NCBI GenBank assembly: GCA_016584305.1 | Contig: JACEEZ010026253.1 | Coordinates: forward strand, 1 to 64,000 | DNA: 64,000 nt | Direction of reading: 5' to 3' | Origin: Chionoecetes opilio | Taxonomy: Eukaryota; Arthropoda; Malacostraca; Decapoda; Majidae | Part shown: one piece after another, positions 22,473 through 35,212 of the stretch | Numbering within the stretch: position 1 is the first letter of the stretch | How the letters are laid out: every line of letters starts with the position of its first letter | Notes under the pieces: model-generated | What the model was told of the DNA's origin: nothing | The model's database searches: none | The model's input: only the letters and a program-made list of their open reading frames with translations | Program-made: the position numbers and the translations under genes

Positions 22473-22895
22473 AAATAGGCATGTTAAAGACATATGGAAT
22501 TGAAGCATTCATGATGAAATAAATGAATAAATGAATTTTTGTAAATTTCATTGAAATCCTGACTTCTAGGCAATGGGAGTATTTCTGTAACTCAAAATCC
22601 TGACGTGATACAGCAAAACGGTTATGATTTTTGAAATCAGCGTACCCAAATTAGTCTAAATCGCTTTACACATCTCCAGTAGCAAACATGTTGTTGTCCA
22701 GTGTAACCAATGGATACGCTTAGGTTTGGTTAGGTTAGATTTAGGTCATGTTTAGGTTTGGTTAGGTCAGATTTAGGTTATGTTTAGGTTTCGTAAATTA
22801 ATGACAAATGTGAAAAAATACTATTTCAATACCTGGCAACATCTTCGGCTGCACCAAACGTGTGTGCGTTTGGGAAAAGTGAGGCCAGGAGGTAT

Positions 22896-23626
22896 TTGCT
22901 CACTGCAAGCTAAATGTCGATTACTGTAAACAAAAATATTGTAAGACAAAATCCAGGATGGCAGATATGTTTCATCGTTATCTATATTTCATTTTAAGGC
23001 TAGCTTAGTATTTGAAATCATTCAGTTCTTCTTTACCTGTAGGTGCAGCATCGGTCGTGGTGCGTGACGATAGTGGTGAAGAGCAGCGACCACACCTTCC
23101 TTTCATCTTTTGCTCAGAAGTCCCGCCGCGACCGCCTCTTGACGTGGTCGTCCCGGATTCTGATTGTCGCCCGTTTACCAAGACTACAGTGTTCCCGATT
23201 GCTCAGCAGCCACTGGACATTCTCCATGATGAACACTGTGTTTGTTTGTGGCCACAGCAACTCTGAACATCCCAGGTCAGCCAACGAAGCACGACCCCAA
23301 ACCAGAATCATGCTTATTTATGCTTATCCAAGCTATACAACAGTAATGTTTCAATGTATGACCGCGATAAAAGCAGGTGACCTTATTGTATTATCACAAA
23401 GATGGACATGAACCTGCCTTGGGTTCATCCCTTGCACGTCGGGCAATTCCGCAAAATAACCTCAAATGCCGACATTGATCACACCCCTGGGGTTGTACCT
23501 ACTATGCAGCGATAAAAGTCTTCTTGATATCATTGACAGCCCAATTTTATGAGAAAAACGACTATATTATCCCATAAATCAGCAGAGTTCTGGTATGGGA
23601 ATATAAATGAATATAAATCCATAATT
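22896..23626. other. Conserved between copies, product not recognised
   Basis: Overlapping open frames of 84-122 codons at 23012-23411 on both strands, identical in copy 2 (33626-34025), show no domain I recognise. The identity reflects the duplication and is not evidence of selection. Confidence 0.3.
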
Positions 23627-23737
<111 letters not shown>

Positions 23738-24513
23738 TTGTGTGAATGCTGGGCTAGTACTTCGGTTACAACGATTTAATCAAGTATCCCTTTTTCTAAG
23801 GAGAGCCTAATTTGGTGAAAGTCATCATTGTTTACCTTATTTTAGGCGATATCTATGTAGGCAGTAGCGGCTTGGATACCTTATTTCTGATATACCCTTT
23901 TTTCATGCAGTAACGGGCTACATGATCCCTAGTAACATGATCCCTATCCCCTATCATGATAATGAAAAAATGCAACAGGACAGGATATTGTTATGATTGA
24001 CGTTCTGTCTTTTTCTATTTTTGTTAAATATGTGGCCTCTGGTGGGTACATTTTTGTCAGGTTAGCCAGCCCCCTCTCTCTGCGTTTAATTAATTATGTT
24101 CTCTCTCTTTCCTTCCATTATCTTGTGTACTGCAAGCAGTCAAACGAAAGACTCATAAGGGAACGGACTCGTTTGTTTATACACCAAATAACTCCATAAT
24201 ATTAATTGGTAAATATACTGCTGTATACACTAAGGCTAGTCCCTCAGTAGACACTCCCTCACTTGCATCTTCGGCGTCCTTTGTGTGCGAGGAGTGCGCT
24301 GCGACGTCACGTACAAACAGCCAATAATATCACGACTTAAGATCGTTCCTAAGCAGCGTTCCTGTATTCGAACCCCAACTCACATCTCGAGTTCAGTATA
24401 GCATGGTCGCAATTTGTTTCGTCAAAACTCGCTTTGGGTACTTTCGAATTGTTTACATAGTATACAAGCTGATTACCTCTTATTTACTACAAGATCAAAG
24501 GTTTGTGAAATAC
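23738..24513. other. Non-coding; no gene recognised
   Basis: No coding signal. About 190 bp near 23865-24065 are missing from copy 2. Confidence 0.4.
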
Positions 24514-24516
24514 TAA

Positions 24517-25374
24517 AGGCCTTTTCTGCGGGGGAGCAAGATAAATTTCGCTTGCAAGCCGTCACTTTCCTCTTGCTGTACCCCCGCAGAAAACGCTCAC
24601 CGTCGCTTGCTCCATGAGAAGGCGTCGTGGCGGCTGAGATGTAAGCAAAACAAAGAGCAAATGATTATTTTGACCCTCCAGATATGTTCACACTGGGACG
24701 TGTCCTATACCGTCATAGTCAGAAAAGTGTGCAGATTCAGGAAGCGTGCTTAGACATTTAATGTGACCATAAGTAGCCGAGCAATGAGGTGATGAAGCCA
24801 AACAAGTGGGAGAAAATGTTTATGCACTGTTTTACTTAACCCTTGTTTTCGTATATTTATACTTACATTACAGCTATAAACGTATACTAATGCTATGCAA
24901 AATTTCCTCAGGAAGCCGATAGTGGTCTCAGTGTTTCTTAATATCCAATGATATTGTCAGCAAATCGGGTAAGAGTGAGGTGTGTGAAGTTGTTGATTTT
25001 CGATTGTTGACATTCCAGTCTTTAACTCCAGCTGTTCGAATGCATATCAAGCAATATGTACAGCTGTGACGATTATATTATCCTTAATTAGACGCCGCAA
25101 CCTCCCTTATTTGATTCAAACTTTTATGATAAGACATTAAAATAAGAAAGTGTAAAATAAAGATTTTGTCGAAAGTATACTGGTCATTCTTTTATTGAAG
25201 CAGAAAGCATCGCCACGTCAGCCGAACGCTGACGCACTTCACTGACGTACTTCTCTTGCTCCAGCAAAAAATCTCTTGCCGGTCGGGCAAGCATCTTCTC
25301 AGTATGATTGAAAAGCAAGCGAAATTTTTATCTTGCAAGAAACATTTTTCTTGCTCCACCGCAGAAAAACGCCT
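24517..25374. mobile_element. TIR element, 858 bp, TAA-flanked
   Basis: Ends AGGCCTTTTCTGCGGGGGAG and the complement of AGGCGTTTTTCTGCGGTGGA form imperfect inverted repeats that also share GAGCAAG. TAA lies on both sides (24514-24516 and 25375-25377). No transposase. It abuts the palindromic TTAA element. Copy 2 equivalent is about 35213-36067. Confidence 0.7.
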
Positions 25375-25377
25375 TAA

Positions 25378-26248
25378 AGTAATCGTCCAGACCATTTCAT
25401 CCTTCCTGATTTAATGCAGTCAAAATATAGCCATTATTGAGTATGTCAACAATGTTGTCACTTTTTGCATCTAGTCACCCGTTTTTAAATGATCCGCATT
25501 CAAAACCTGTAAATTCCCCGAGCTCTCAAAACAGAACTGGCGACCAGCAGACGATGGACCACGGCTCGGTGACGTCACATTACCTTGCCTCCCAGGCCAG
25601 CCCTATACAAATATAGGGAGACTGAGAAAAAAATATAGTACTTGAAGAATTTTGGGTGTTTCTGATATATTTTTTGTGCGATATGGCATATACTTGTATC
25701 CTGTATGGGTGCAGCAAGAAAGCTGTGGCTTTGCAGAGAGCTTAGCACCCATTTCCGACCTATTTGGCCAGGTTATGTGTGTGCAGCGCCGGTAAGAGGC
25801 GGGTGAGAGGCACGCGGCAGGACAATGTGCTTCACACTGCGCGGCTCTCACCCGCCTCTCACCGGCGCTGCACACACATAACCTGGCCAAATAGGTCGGA
25901 AATGGGTGCTAAGCTCTCTAAAAAGGCACAGCTTTCTTGCTGCATCCATACAGGATGCAAGTATATGCCATATCGCACAAAAAATTTATCAGAAACACCC
26001 AAAATTCTTCAAGTACTATATTTTTTTCTCAGTCTCCCTGTATTTGTATAGGGCTGGCCTGGGAGGCAAGGTAATGTGACGTCACCAGCAAGTTTCGCGC
26101 CACGGCTAGAATGGGGTTGTTGTTTTTCCCGCGCTTTTTACAAAAGTCATGTTTTTAGGGAAATAAGGCGTTGAATTTTTTTTTTTTGTGTGATTGGGTA
26201 ATAATGGTAAATAATTATGCAAAGAAAAAATGGGTCTGGACGATTACT
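25378..26248 (-). mobile_element. Palindromic TTAA element, copy 1 (871 bp)
   Basis: Short terminal inverted repeat AGTAATCGTCCAGACC at both ends; TTAA on both sides (25374-25377, 26249-26252). The core 25568-26088 is a long inverted repeat with about 240 bp arms and a ~35 bp loop at 25810-25844; the outer 150-170 bp on each side differ (an A end with CTGATTTAATGCAG and a B end with TTTGCATAATTATG), which lets orientation be assigned. Arms contain TGACGTCAC. Open frames in it mirror each other because of the palindrome. Target site suggests piggyBac- or Kolobok-type mobilisation. Confidence 0.85.
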
Positions 26249-26252
26249 TTAA

Positions 26253-26775
<523 letters not shown>

Positions 26776-26807
26776 TTCCAAATTTTCGCTTAAACCTCTA
26801 TTAAAAT

Positions 26808-27064
26808 NGGGGAAAAATTTTGTTTCTCCCCTTCCGGGGTTTTGGGGTGGATGTAAATCAAATGAAAAAGAGTGACTGGGGATAAACCCAGAAGACTACT
26901 CAATGGGAAAACGAAACGGTTTGGGACTGGAACCCCCCGGGGAAAAAGTCTCAGGAATTAGGGGGAAAATAAAAAAAAAAAGCTACGGCGTTATAGTCAG
27001 TAATGTTTTTTTTTTTTTTTTTTTTTTTTCAAAACCTTTTCCATGGTCTGTCCTTTTGGGCAAT

Positions 27065-27100
<36 letters not shown>

Positions 27101-27110
27101 CCTCACTAAC
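26808..27110. other. Suspect low-quality junction (N, poly-T, poly-G)
   Basis: Starts at a lone N, then GGGGAAAAATTTT-like text, a ~24 bp T run (27006-27029) and 35 consecutive G (27065-27099). This composition is unlike its surroundings and looks like poor consensus or a gap fill at a contig join. Confidence 0.7.
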
Positions 27111-27634
27111 TGAAACAACTGGAAGCGGGGGAAGAGTCTTAAAAACAAACAGCAGAGGCGCAGCTGGTGCAGCTCACCAAGCAGGTTAGTGTGGTAACTC
27201 GCGAAATTGCTCCTTTTATTATTTCTTTTTGGTGCTTTAAAACACCTACTTACTTACAACCTTTTATTCAATAGGAAAAAGGGTTAGGATCTGGATAACA
27301 TGGAAATCCTGACAATTAATGAGTTTGGTTTCACCTGCCGTGATTTTGTTTCTAATCTCTATTAGTACTACTCTATCACTATGATGTTTTACACAATAGG
27401 AAATAGGAACAAGCAGGGTCGCAGCCCAATGACTATCAGCGTTCCCTTGGGTCATTAATTTCGGGTTACCTTACAATTACACGCTTAACATGAACTGAAC
27501 AGTATTGAGGTATATTTATAGCAGTGGCTATAAAAAAAAAAATATATATTTTGCTCTCTGACTTTGTGTGTGTTCTAGCAAATTATTAATTTTAACATAC
27601 TACATAGGGTAAATTAAAATATTATTTTATTTTA
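27111..27634. other. No recognised gene
   Basis: Non-coding sequence between the suspect junction and microsatellites. Confidence 0.35.
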
Positions 27635-27641
27635 TATATAT

Positions 27642-27677
<36 letters not shown>

Positions 27678-28012
27678 TAGAGAGAGAGAGGAGGGGAAGA
27701 GGAGGGGAAGAGGAGAGAGAGAGAGGAAGAAAAGGGGGATGAAGGAGAAGGAAGAGAGAGAGATTATTTAATCCAATTTATTACGCCCCGAAGCGACAAA
27801 CCTAGTGACAGGCATGGCCGTTGAATTATAGTTACAGAGGACTCGTGTCTGGGCAGGGCACGCTGAACACACCCCACAAACCACACAACACGTAACACAC
27901 ACACACACACACCACACACACAACACACACAACACACACCACACACAAACCACAACCACACCACCACACACACACACACACACACACCACACACAAACAC
28001 AACTCACAAAGG
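27635..28012. repeat. Cluster of (TA)n, (GA)n and (CA)n microsatellites
   Basis: TA tract about 27636-27676, GA/GGA tract 27679-27765, CA tract 27895-28012, with non-repetitive sequence between. The Cys/Val-rich frames over the CA tract are artefacts of GTGT translation. Confidence 0.9.
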
Positions 28013-28048
28013 GACAAAGTATATGTAGGCAGTCAACAGCCACCAAAG

Positions 28049-28440
28049 TGTGGATGGCAAAGCAAGAATGACTTCCAAGTTATCATCGCGAGTAAATGTG
28101 TTAAAATCTGAATTAAGTTCTGCCCCTGGGTAATAAGTCTGTCACTGTGGGGCACTGAAGGCAGTAAATGGTCAAATGGTGTTGGTGTTGGGGACGGTTA
28201 CATGTTTTTCAGGAGGAGTAGTGCGGCACGTCCTCTGCTTGGGAGACCTGCCACCACTGGCCGGTACCCCCAAAATGAGGCGAGCAAATGACAACATATT
28301 GCCGGACGTACCATGAGCGACAAATTGTGTTTGCACCGGAGAAAAATTGTCATGGTGCTGTATAGAAAACACTGGTGGCCCTGTCTGCGTCCTGCGATTT
28401 AACACACAGTCATGGCGTGAGCAGCTGAGTATATGCTGTT
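28049..28440 (-). pseudogene. LINE C-terminal fragment, duplicate copy
   Basis: Minus-strand counterpart of 14870-15250, with extra indels (for example AAA insertions) that break the frames further. Confidence 0.7.
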
Positions 28441-30369
28441 TCGAAGGCAGGGAGGGATAGATAGATAGATATTATAGCTTTAAGGCGCCGCCAAACTGCG
28501 GGTTTATTGACGCCTGCGTTGGGTGATGTTGAGTGTTAACCAAAGACATGTAGGATTTCGACATGTAGCATAGCTATTCTTGTTTTGTTATAGCTTTTGT
28601 GAGTTTTTTTTTTTTTTATGTATTTTGTTTGTAATGGTTTCTTGTTCTAGTCGATTTTAGCATGATTGTTATTCATGATGCTATCTTATCTATCTACGTT
28701 ATAGTGTGGACTACAGTTTTGGCGATATAGCTGTATTCTTTTATCGGGTCAGTTATCATGGTTTGTGTGTCACATAAACCGTTTGTTGTTCTTGTTTCGA
28801 ATATTTGCAGTATATGAGTGATGTGAAACAATATGTATTTCTTGTCAACACTAGTTAACATTTTTGCTTTTACATTGTGCAATACTGGCAAGCTAGCTGT
28901 ATTATTTTATCTGGTCAGTTGTGTTTGTGACACAAAGCGTTTTGTTGTTCTAGTCGGGAACTAGGTACTTTTTTGTCACCAGAAATATATGTACAGTATA
29001 TGAGCGATATGCTCTCTTTTCATGAAGCAATTGAAAACTCAAAACAGTAAATATAGTGTTGTTCATTGAGTAGGTAACATCTGAATGATGTTAGTAAATA
29101 CTTTGAACATATGATGCAATCTTTGTCCTTCATTTCTAAATCATATCAATTATCGAACAGTGAGTTAGGTGTGAATAATAATTGATGCTTTAAAAAAAGG
29201 CTAATACCTCATGACATTCGTTACCTGTAAAATGAGTGGTCCTGGTGACAAAAACAACTGCTCCATTCAGCTTACTGTACCTGAAAACCCTGAAAAAGAG
29301 GTATTACATGACAAGGTTGTTAAACATCGTGACAAATTTTGTTGATCGGACCCCGTTCAGACCCCGTTGACGTCATGCCTCCGCCGGAAATTGATGATAT
29401 TCACTTCCGGTCAGCTCGAAAGTCTCATAAATGGATTTGTCACCATCAGAAAACCCCTGAAATAATACCAAGATCAATAAAGATTGGTTCAGTATTGGTG
29501 GAGTTAGTAGTATGTCAGTTCCGGGACCCCCTGGACAGAAAACGCCCCCCAAAAAGGGGGTTCAGGGGTCGAAAAGTTTGGCCCTCCATTTTCGCACAGT
29601 ATAACCCCAAATCAACCAGGAATGCAAAAAAATCCATTTTGACACGCAAATCCTACGGGAATACAGTCATACTGCCTATTAGTGAGCTGCGCGGGCCTTG
29701 TTGATTTTCATTTTTTGTTTAAAAGGAAAAAATACAGCCCCTTTGTTCCCCGTCTACAACGAACCTTTGGGTTTTTTACTAAATGTTTGAAAGTGTATAT
29801 AACGATCGGGAAAGACTAATATGGCACAGGGTATTAAGTTGGCGTAGCAAGTTGTGTGCTTGATTTAAACGGGTCCTGTGGGCGGAGCGACTGCATGGAT
29901 GTACTGAGGCGGTGTACAGAGGGTGCTCCCCAAAAATCTTGTATAAAAACCAGATTATAAAATACCAATATTTTGGGAAAAAGCTAAACATACAATATCT
30001 TCACGAGACATTACTGCATATCTGAATGTTAAAAATTACAGTAAACTATACTAAAAAGATAATGAAGGAAGATAAAATCGTGTAAAAAACTTTTTTTCTT
30101 CACCTTTTTTTATTCAACTCTTTTTTTTTCTTAATTTTTCTTGCATTAATTTTAAAAACTGCATTTTTGGGAAACAGACCCCTTTTCCCGATTATGATGG
30201 AAATTGGCCGCCCCAAGAAAAAATAATTTTGGTCAAAAATGCGATAAACTCAAAATTGTGAGAAAAACATTTTTGCCGGGGGAAGCGTTGCTCCCTTGTA
30301 GCAAGCTTTTGCAAACCTTGTGTTTGGTCGAAGCCCCTGTCAAAAGACTTTCGCGACCCTCGAGGGGTC

Positions 30370-31480
30370 GTAACCCCCAGTTTGAGAACCCCTAAAGGCC
30401 TTTTCAGTTCTCCCCCCTGGTGTTTTTTGGGGGGATGTATTTTTATCCTTTATTAAAAAAATTTTAAAAAATTAAAAAATGCAATTTTTCCTTTTTCTCT
30501 TGCTGCCGAGTTGAGGGAGTTGGTTTTATTATTTCTTTGGGGGGCAGGCAAAAAACCCCATTATGAAGATGCGATTCCTTTTTTAATTTTCTAGCACTTC
30601 TCTACTGCTTCACGTTAGCGAAGTGTGTGAAGCGGGCCAGTAGTGCGGGGCTTGCCGTCCTGGCGCGCCCAGCCTGTCGGCGAGTCGTGTTCATGCCGGG
30701 TCGTGTGGGCAAGTGTCTGTTTATGAGGGAAAGTTGTTTTCTAACAAAAACAAAGAAAAAAGGAGTTAGGGGGGTAATCTATTTTGACAGGGTTTTTTTG
30801 AAAAAAACCTCATTGTGATTCCACACGTTACTATAATTAAAGTAAACCTAAACCTAACATAGCTTAACCTAACCTAACTTAACGTTTTTCTAACCTTACC
30901 TAACCTAGCGGTCTGCCGAAAAGGGAGAGCGCGTGGAGAATATGCCGCCTGGACATGCCTTTGTTGATCAAGTCAAAATTAGTAATTACTCCCCTCAACT
31001 CCCGTTTTCTTTGCCTTTTGTTAGTAAACAGACATTCCCTCATAAACAGACACTTGCCCACACGACACCGGTAGTTGAAGCTTGTTTTGAAATAGAATCT
31101 TCACCACCTCAGCGGTTTACTCCCACTTCTCGCCGCCAGCAGGTTCTACTACACCAATAATCCTCAAATTGTTCCGTCTACTGTAATTTTCTCCGTAATT
31201 GAAGCGTCTTTCAAGATCTTGAACTTGAGCTCTCAGTGCTTCATTACTCTCATTCAACTCAGCCAGGTGTTTTCATTCTTCATTCTTTTCAATTATTTGC
31301 TTTCTTTTTTCACCCAATAAATCATCAATTTCTTGTCCGGCTATATTCCAGACTCTAGATCATTGACTTTAGCTTCAAGGCTATCAATACTAGAAATAAA
31401 CTGGCTAACCAGAATATCAGTAGCACCTTTGTAGGCCGATTGTTGTGATTGAAGCAGTGTGTTGGGTAGTTCCGGGTCCA
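30370..31480 (-). pseudogene. LINE ORF1 relic, duplicate copy
   Basis: Counterpart of 17250-18351. The N-terminal part (near 31480-31130) keeps the coiled coil and the YSRRNNLRIIG signature; the C-terminal part (30400-30690) is heavily degraded. A CCGG-flanked foldback element (30700-31067) interrupts it at the same place. Confidence 0.75.
30700..31067. mobile_element. CCGG foldback element, duplicate copy
   Basis: Same element and site as 17562-17937; CCGG at 30696-30699 and 31068-31071. Left arm has several small deletions. Confidence 0.75.
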
Positions 31481-32889
31481 TGGTGTAGGAATTTCAGTAA
31501 ACTTACACGTACTGTTGTCTTTATGAGTTCTCCGATGGTTGACAGCAAAAATAAAAGTAGTGTGATGTCTTTTAGTACAAATTAAGTCTTGATTTCATAC
31601 AAGCTTGTACTGACCCTCGAAGCAAGGTTCCTTGCTTACTGATTTCGTATTTCTTATAATGACGTTACATTGGGGATATTATCAAATGTTTGTTCATGTG
31701 GCATTCGTAAGTTGCATGACAAGTAGTAGGCTATTTACTGCGGCTCAGGAGCTGTGTTTACGTCATAATGTGAGTTGAGGGTGGAGGTGGTCCCTATATA
31801 CAACACTGAGGCTTAGACACTGAGAGAGCGAGTCCCAAAATGATCTGGAGAGTGCTAATAACACAACCCCTGGGCACAAACTTCTATATTAATTTAGTGG
31901 TCTATTCCTTAAGCTAATAATAATGCGAATGTTCCGTACATACGGGACTTATATTGAGCTGTATTGTAATAAATGTTTCAAGTTCGTGACTGTTTTCATA
32001 ACTTTGTGCAAGCTTTCTATGGGGAAGCTTGTGGTTACACTGCTTAACGGTAGCGGTGGTATAGTAGTAACACGCTTGCTTCACCAAGTAAGTTTCGAGT
32101 TACGGATCGCTCATGATTCCTGTAAACGTATCCTTACAGTATCCTGTTTGAACCTAGAACTGAATCTGGTAAGAACGACTGGCACACATGTTCGGGGAAA
32201 AAATACAGGTACCATATGGTAGTATATCTTGACTTAATGAGCCCTGTTGCGCTGTCGATAGCCGTAAAGCACCCGCCATCCCTTTAATCATCACAAATAG
32301 GGAAAAAAGGGAGAAGACAAAGACAGACATTTTGACGGACAGAATTCAGCTGTTAGTCGCATGCTAGTGGAAGTGAACTACAGTGAGGAATGAACCCTAA
32401 ACATATCGTGCAATCTTTCTTTCTCCGCAACATATTTTATGTCATTAAGGCGGCACAGATCCAAATATGCTGCAGAGAATCCGCCTGAGGCTGAACAGTC
32501 AATTCATCACACACGGCGCTGCATAAGACTACAATATGCAACTTTGTGTGTATATCTTCCTGCATAAAACCACAAAGAACGTATTCAAAAGAATGACACA
32601 AGATTGAGTTACGGAGAAGAAAACGAAAATGCAGAGCACTTCTCACTGAAATGTATAGAATATGTAGATATATGGTGTTAGGTACATACATTTTTCTAAA
32701 AATATATTAGAAAGAAAATCGTGCGACCTTGTGACAATTCAGCATGATGATAGAGCAACTTAACTGTGAAGTAAAGTAAAAGCCTATGAAGCTTCCCATG
32801 TGTAATTTAGTGGGCAAAAAGACCTGGCAAAATATCATATATTTGTGATAGCATTGATGTCACAGCCTACCCCGCTCATCAGGCCGCGA

Positions 32890-33505
32890 GGCACTTTTCC
32901 CAAACGCACACGCGTTTTGTGCAGCCGCTGTGTGAGTTGCCAGGTAGTGAAATAATATTATTTTCTAGTGTTAGTTCATATATGTCATTAATTGTCCTCC
33001 ACACATCGATATCACTTATCTACCTGACATATATTTAGTTAAGTGACCTACACATGTACATCCCTATTTACCGTCATAAAGTAAACTATTAAGAATATAA
33101 AATGTTCATTTTTTGCCATACGGAAGATAAATAACACACTTTCAAATAGTCTACCATAAAAAAAATAGTTTTCTTATATGGTGAAAGGTCATAAGTTTCT
33201 TTAACTTTTGCATTAGGTATAACTTTAATAAAAAGGTTTTGGATGCAGTGTATACGTTTGGTTAGGTTAGATTTAGGTAATGTTTGGTTTGGTTAATGGA
33301 TACGTTTAGGTAATGGATAACCAATGGATACGCTTAGGTTTGGTTAGGTTAGATTTAGGTCATGTTTAGGTTTGGTTAGGTCAGATTTAGGTTATGTTTA
33401 GGTTTGGTAAATTAATGACATATGTGAAAAAATACTATTTCAATACCTGGCAACATCTTCGGCTGCACCAAACGTGTGTGCGTTTGGGAAAAGTGAGGCC
33501 AGGAG
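32890..33505. mobile_element. TTAGG-like foldback, empty-site copy
   Basis: Counterpart of 19755-22895 without the 2.5 kb insertion. Near 33320 the text GGATAACCAATGG shows one TAA and joins the two flanks cleanly. Confidence 0.7.
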
Positions 33506-34239
33506 GTATTTGCTCACTGCAAGCTAAATGTCGATTACTGTAAACAAAAATATTGTAAGACAAAATCCAGGATGGCAGATATGTTTCATCGTTATCTATA
33601 TTTCATTTTAAGGCTAGCTTAGTATTTGAAATCATTCAGTTCTTCTTTACCTGTAGGTGCAGCATCGGTCGTGGTGCGTGACGATAGTGGTGAAGAGCAG
33701 CGACCACACCTTCCTTTCATCTTTTGCTCAGAAGTCCCGCCGCGACCGCCTCTTGACGTGGTCGTCCCGGATTCTGATTGTCGCCCGTTTACCAAGACTA
33801 CAGTGTTCCCGATTGCTCAGCAGCCACTGGACATTCTCCATGATGAACACTGTGTTTGTTTGTGGCCACAGCAACTCTGAACATCCCAGGTCAGCCAACG
33901 AAGCACGACCCCAAACCAGAATCATGCTTATTTATGCTTATCCAAGCTATACAACAGTAATGTTTCAATGTATGACCGCGATAAAAGCAGGTGACCTTAT
34001 TGTATTATCACAAAGATGGACATGAACCTGCCTTGGGTTCATCCCTTGCACGTCGGGCAATTCCGCAAAATAACCTCAAATGCCGACATTGATCACACCC
34101 CTGGGGTTGTACCTACTATGCAGCGATAAAAATCTTCTTGATATCATTGACAGCCCAATTTTATGAGAAAAACGACTATATTATCCCATAAATCAGCAGA
34201 GTTCTGGTATGGGAATATAAATTATATAAATCCATAATT

Positions 34240-34244
34240 ACCAA

Positions 34245-34333
<89 letters not shown>

Positions 34334-34350
34334 TATATATTTTTATTATA

Positions 34351-34395
<45 letters not shown>

Positions 34396-34446
34396 TATAT
34401 AATATATTTATAATATATATATATATATATATTATATATTATATAT

Positions 34447-34487
<41 letters not shown>

Positions 34488-34640
34488 TACTATATATATA
34501 TATCTATATTATAATATTATAAATATAATATATATCATATATATATATAATTTTTATATAGTATAACGGTAATATATTATATAATATCCCTATTATATGA
34601 TAATGAAATATATATATACATATAGGATATTGTGTATGCT
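34240..34640. repeat. (TA)n-rich tract, ~400 bp
   Basis: Interrupted TA repeat, expanded relative to copy 1 (23627-23737). Confidence 0.95.
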
Positions 34641-35212
34641 GGCTAGTTACTTCGTTACACATTTTCAAGTATCCTTGTATTCTATAGATGGCCTAATCTG
34701 GTGAAAGTCACATTGTTTACCTTATTTTTGGATATCTAGGTGTAGGCCAGCCCCCTCTCTTGCGTTAACTTATTATGTTCCTTTTCTTTCCTTCCATTAT
34801 CTTGTGTAAATGACCCAAGCAGTCAAAACGAAAGACTCATAAGGGGAACGGACTCGTTTTTTGTCAGTTTATAACACCAAATAACTCCATAATAATTAAT
34901 TGGTAAATATACTGCTGTATACACTAAGGCTAGTCCCTCAGTAGACACTCCCTCACTTGCATCTTCGGCGTCCTTTGTGTGCGAGGAGTGCGCTGCGACG
35001 TCACGTACAAACAGCCAATAATATCACGACTTAAGATCGTTCTAAGCAGCGTTCCTGTATTCGAACCCCAACTCACATCTCGAGTTCATTATAGCATGGT
35101 CGCAATTTGTATCGTCAAAACTCGCTTTGGGTACTTTCGAATTGTTTACATAGTATACAAGCTGATTACCTCTTATTTACTACAAGATCAAAGGTTTGTG
35201 AAAATACTAAAG

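Larger units (their letters stand above)
20193..22703 (-). mobile_element. 2.5 kb DNA transposon with ~210 bp TIRs and TAA duplication
   Basis: Ends begin CACTGGACAACAA on the left and finish TTGTTGTCCAGTG on the right. Inverted repeats extend about 210 bp (20195-20407 and 22502-22703). TAA flanks both ends (20190-20192, 22704-22706). The empty site is preserved in copy 2 near 33320. It encodes a decayed minus-strand protein (20465-21990) and an internal palindrome (22182-22472). I do not recognise the superfamily. Confidence 0.85.
19755..22895. mobile_element. Foldback element with TTAGG-like core, nested host of the 2.5 kb transposon
   Basis: The block ending at 22895 is an inverted copy of the block starting at 19755: both contain CACTTTTCCCAAACGCACAC, GTGCAGCCG, GTTGCCAGGTA and a TGTCATTAATT word, about 110 bp of imperfect inverted repeat. 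Between them are GGTTAGGTTAGATTTAGG-type tracts. In copy 2 the same element is only about 620 bp (about 32890-33505) because it lacks the insertion at 20193-22703. Exact ends not resolved. Confidence 0.65.

Noticed and set aside
23012..23411. 84- and 122-codon frames perfectly conserved in two places
   Set aside because: Conservation follows from the large duplication; untranslated regions are equally conserved.
25603..26051. Two 95-codon proteins with similar N-termini on opposite strands
   Set aside because: They are the two arms of the palindrome read from each side; the same pair recurs in every copy.
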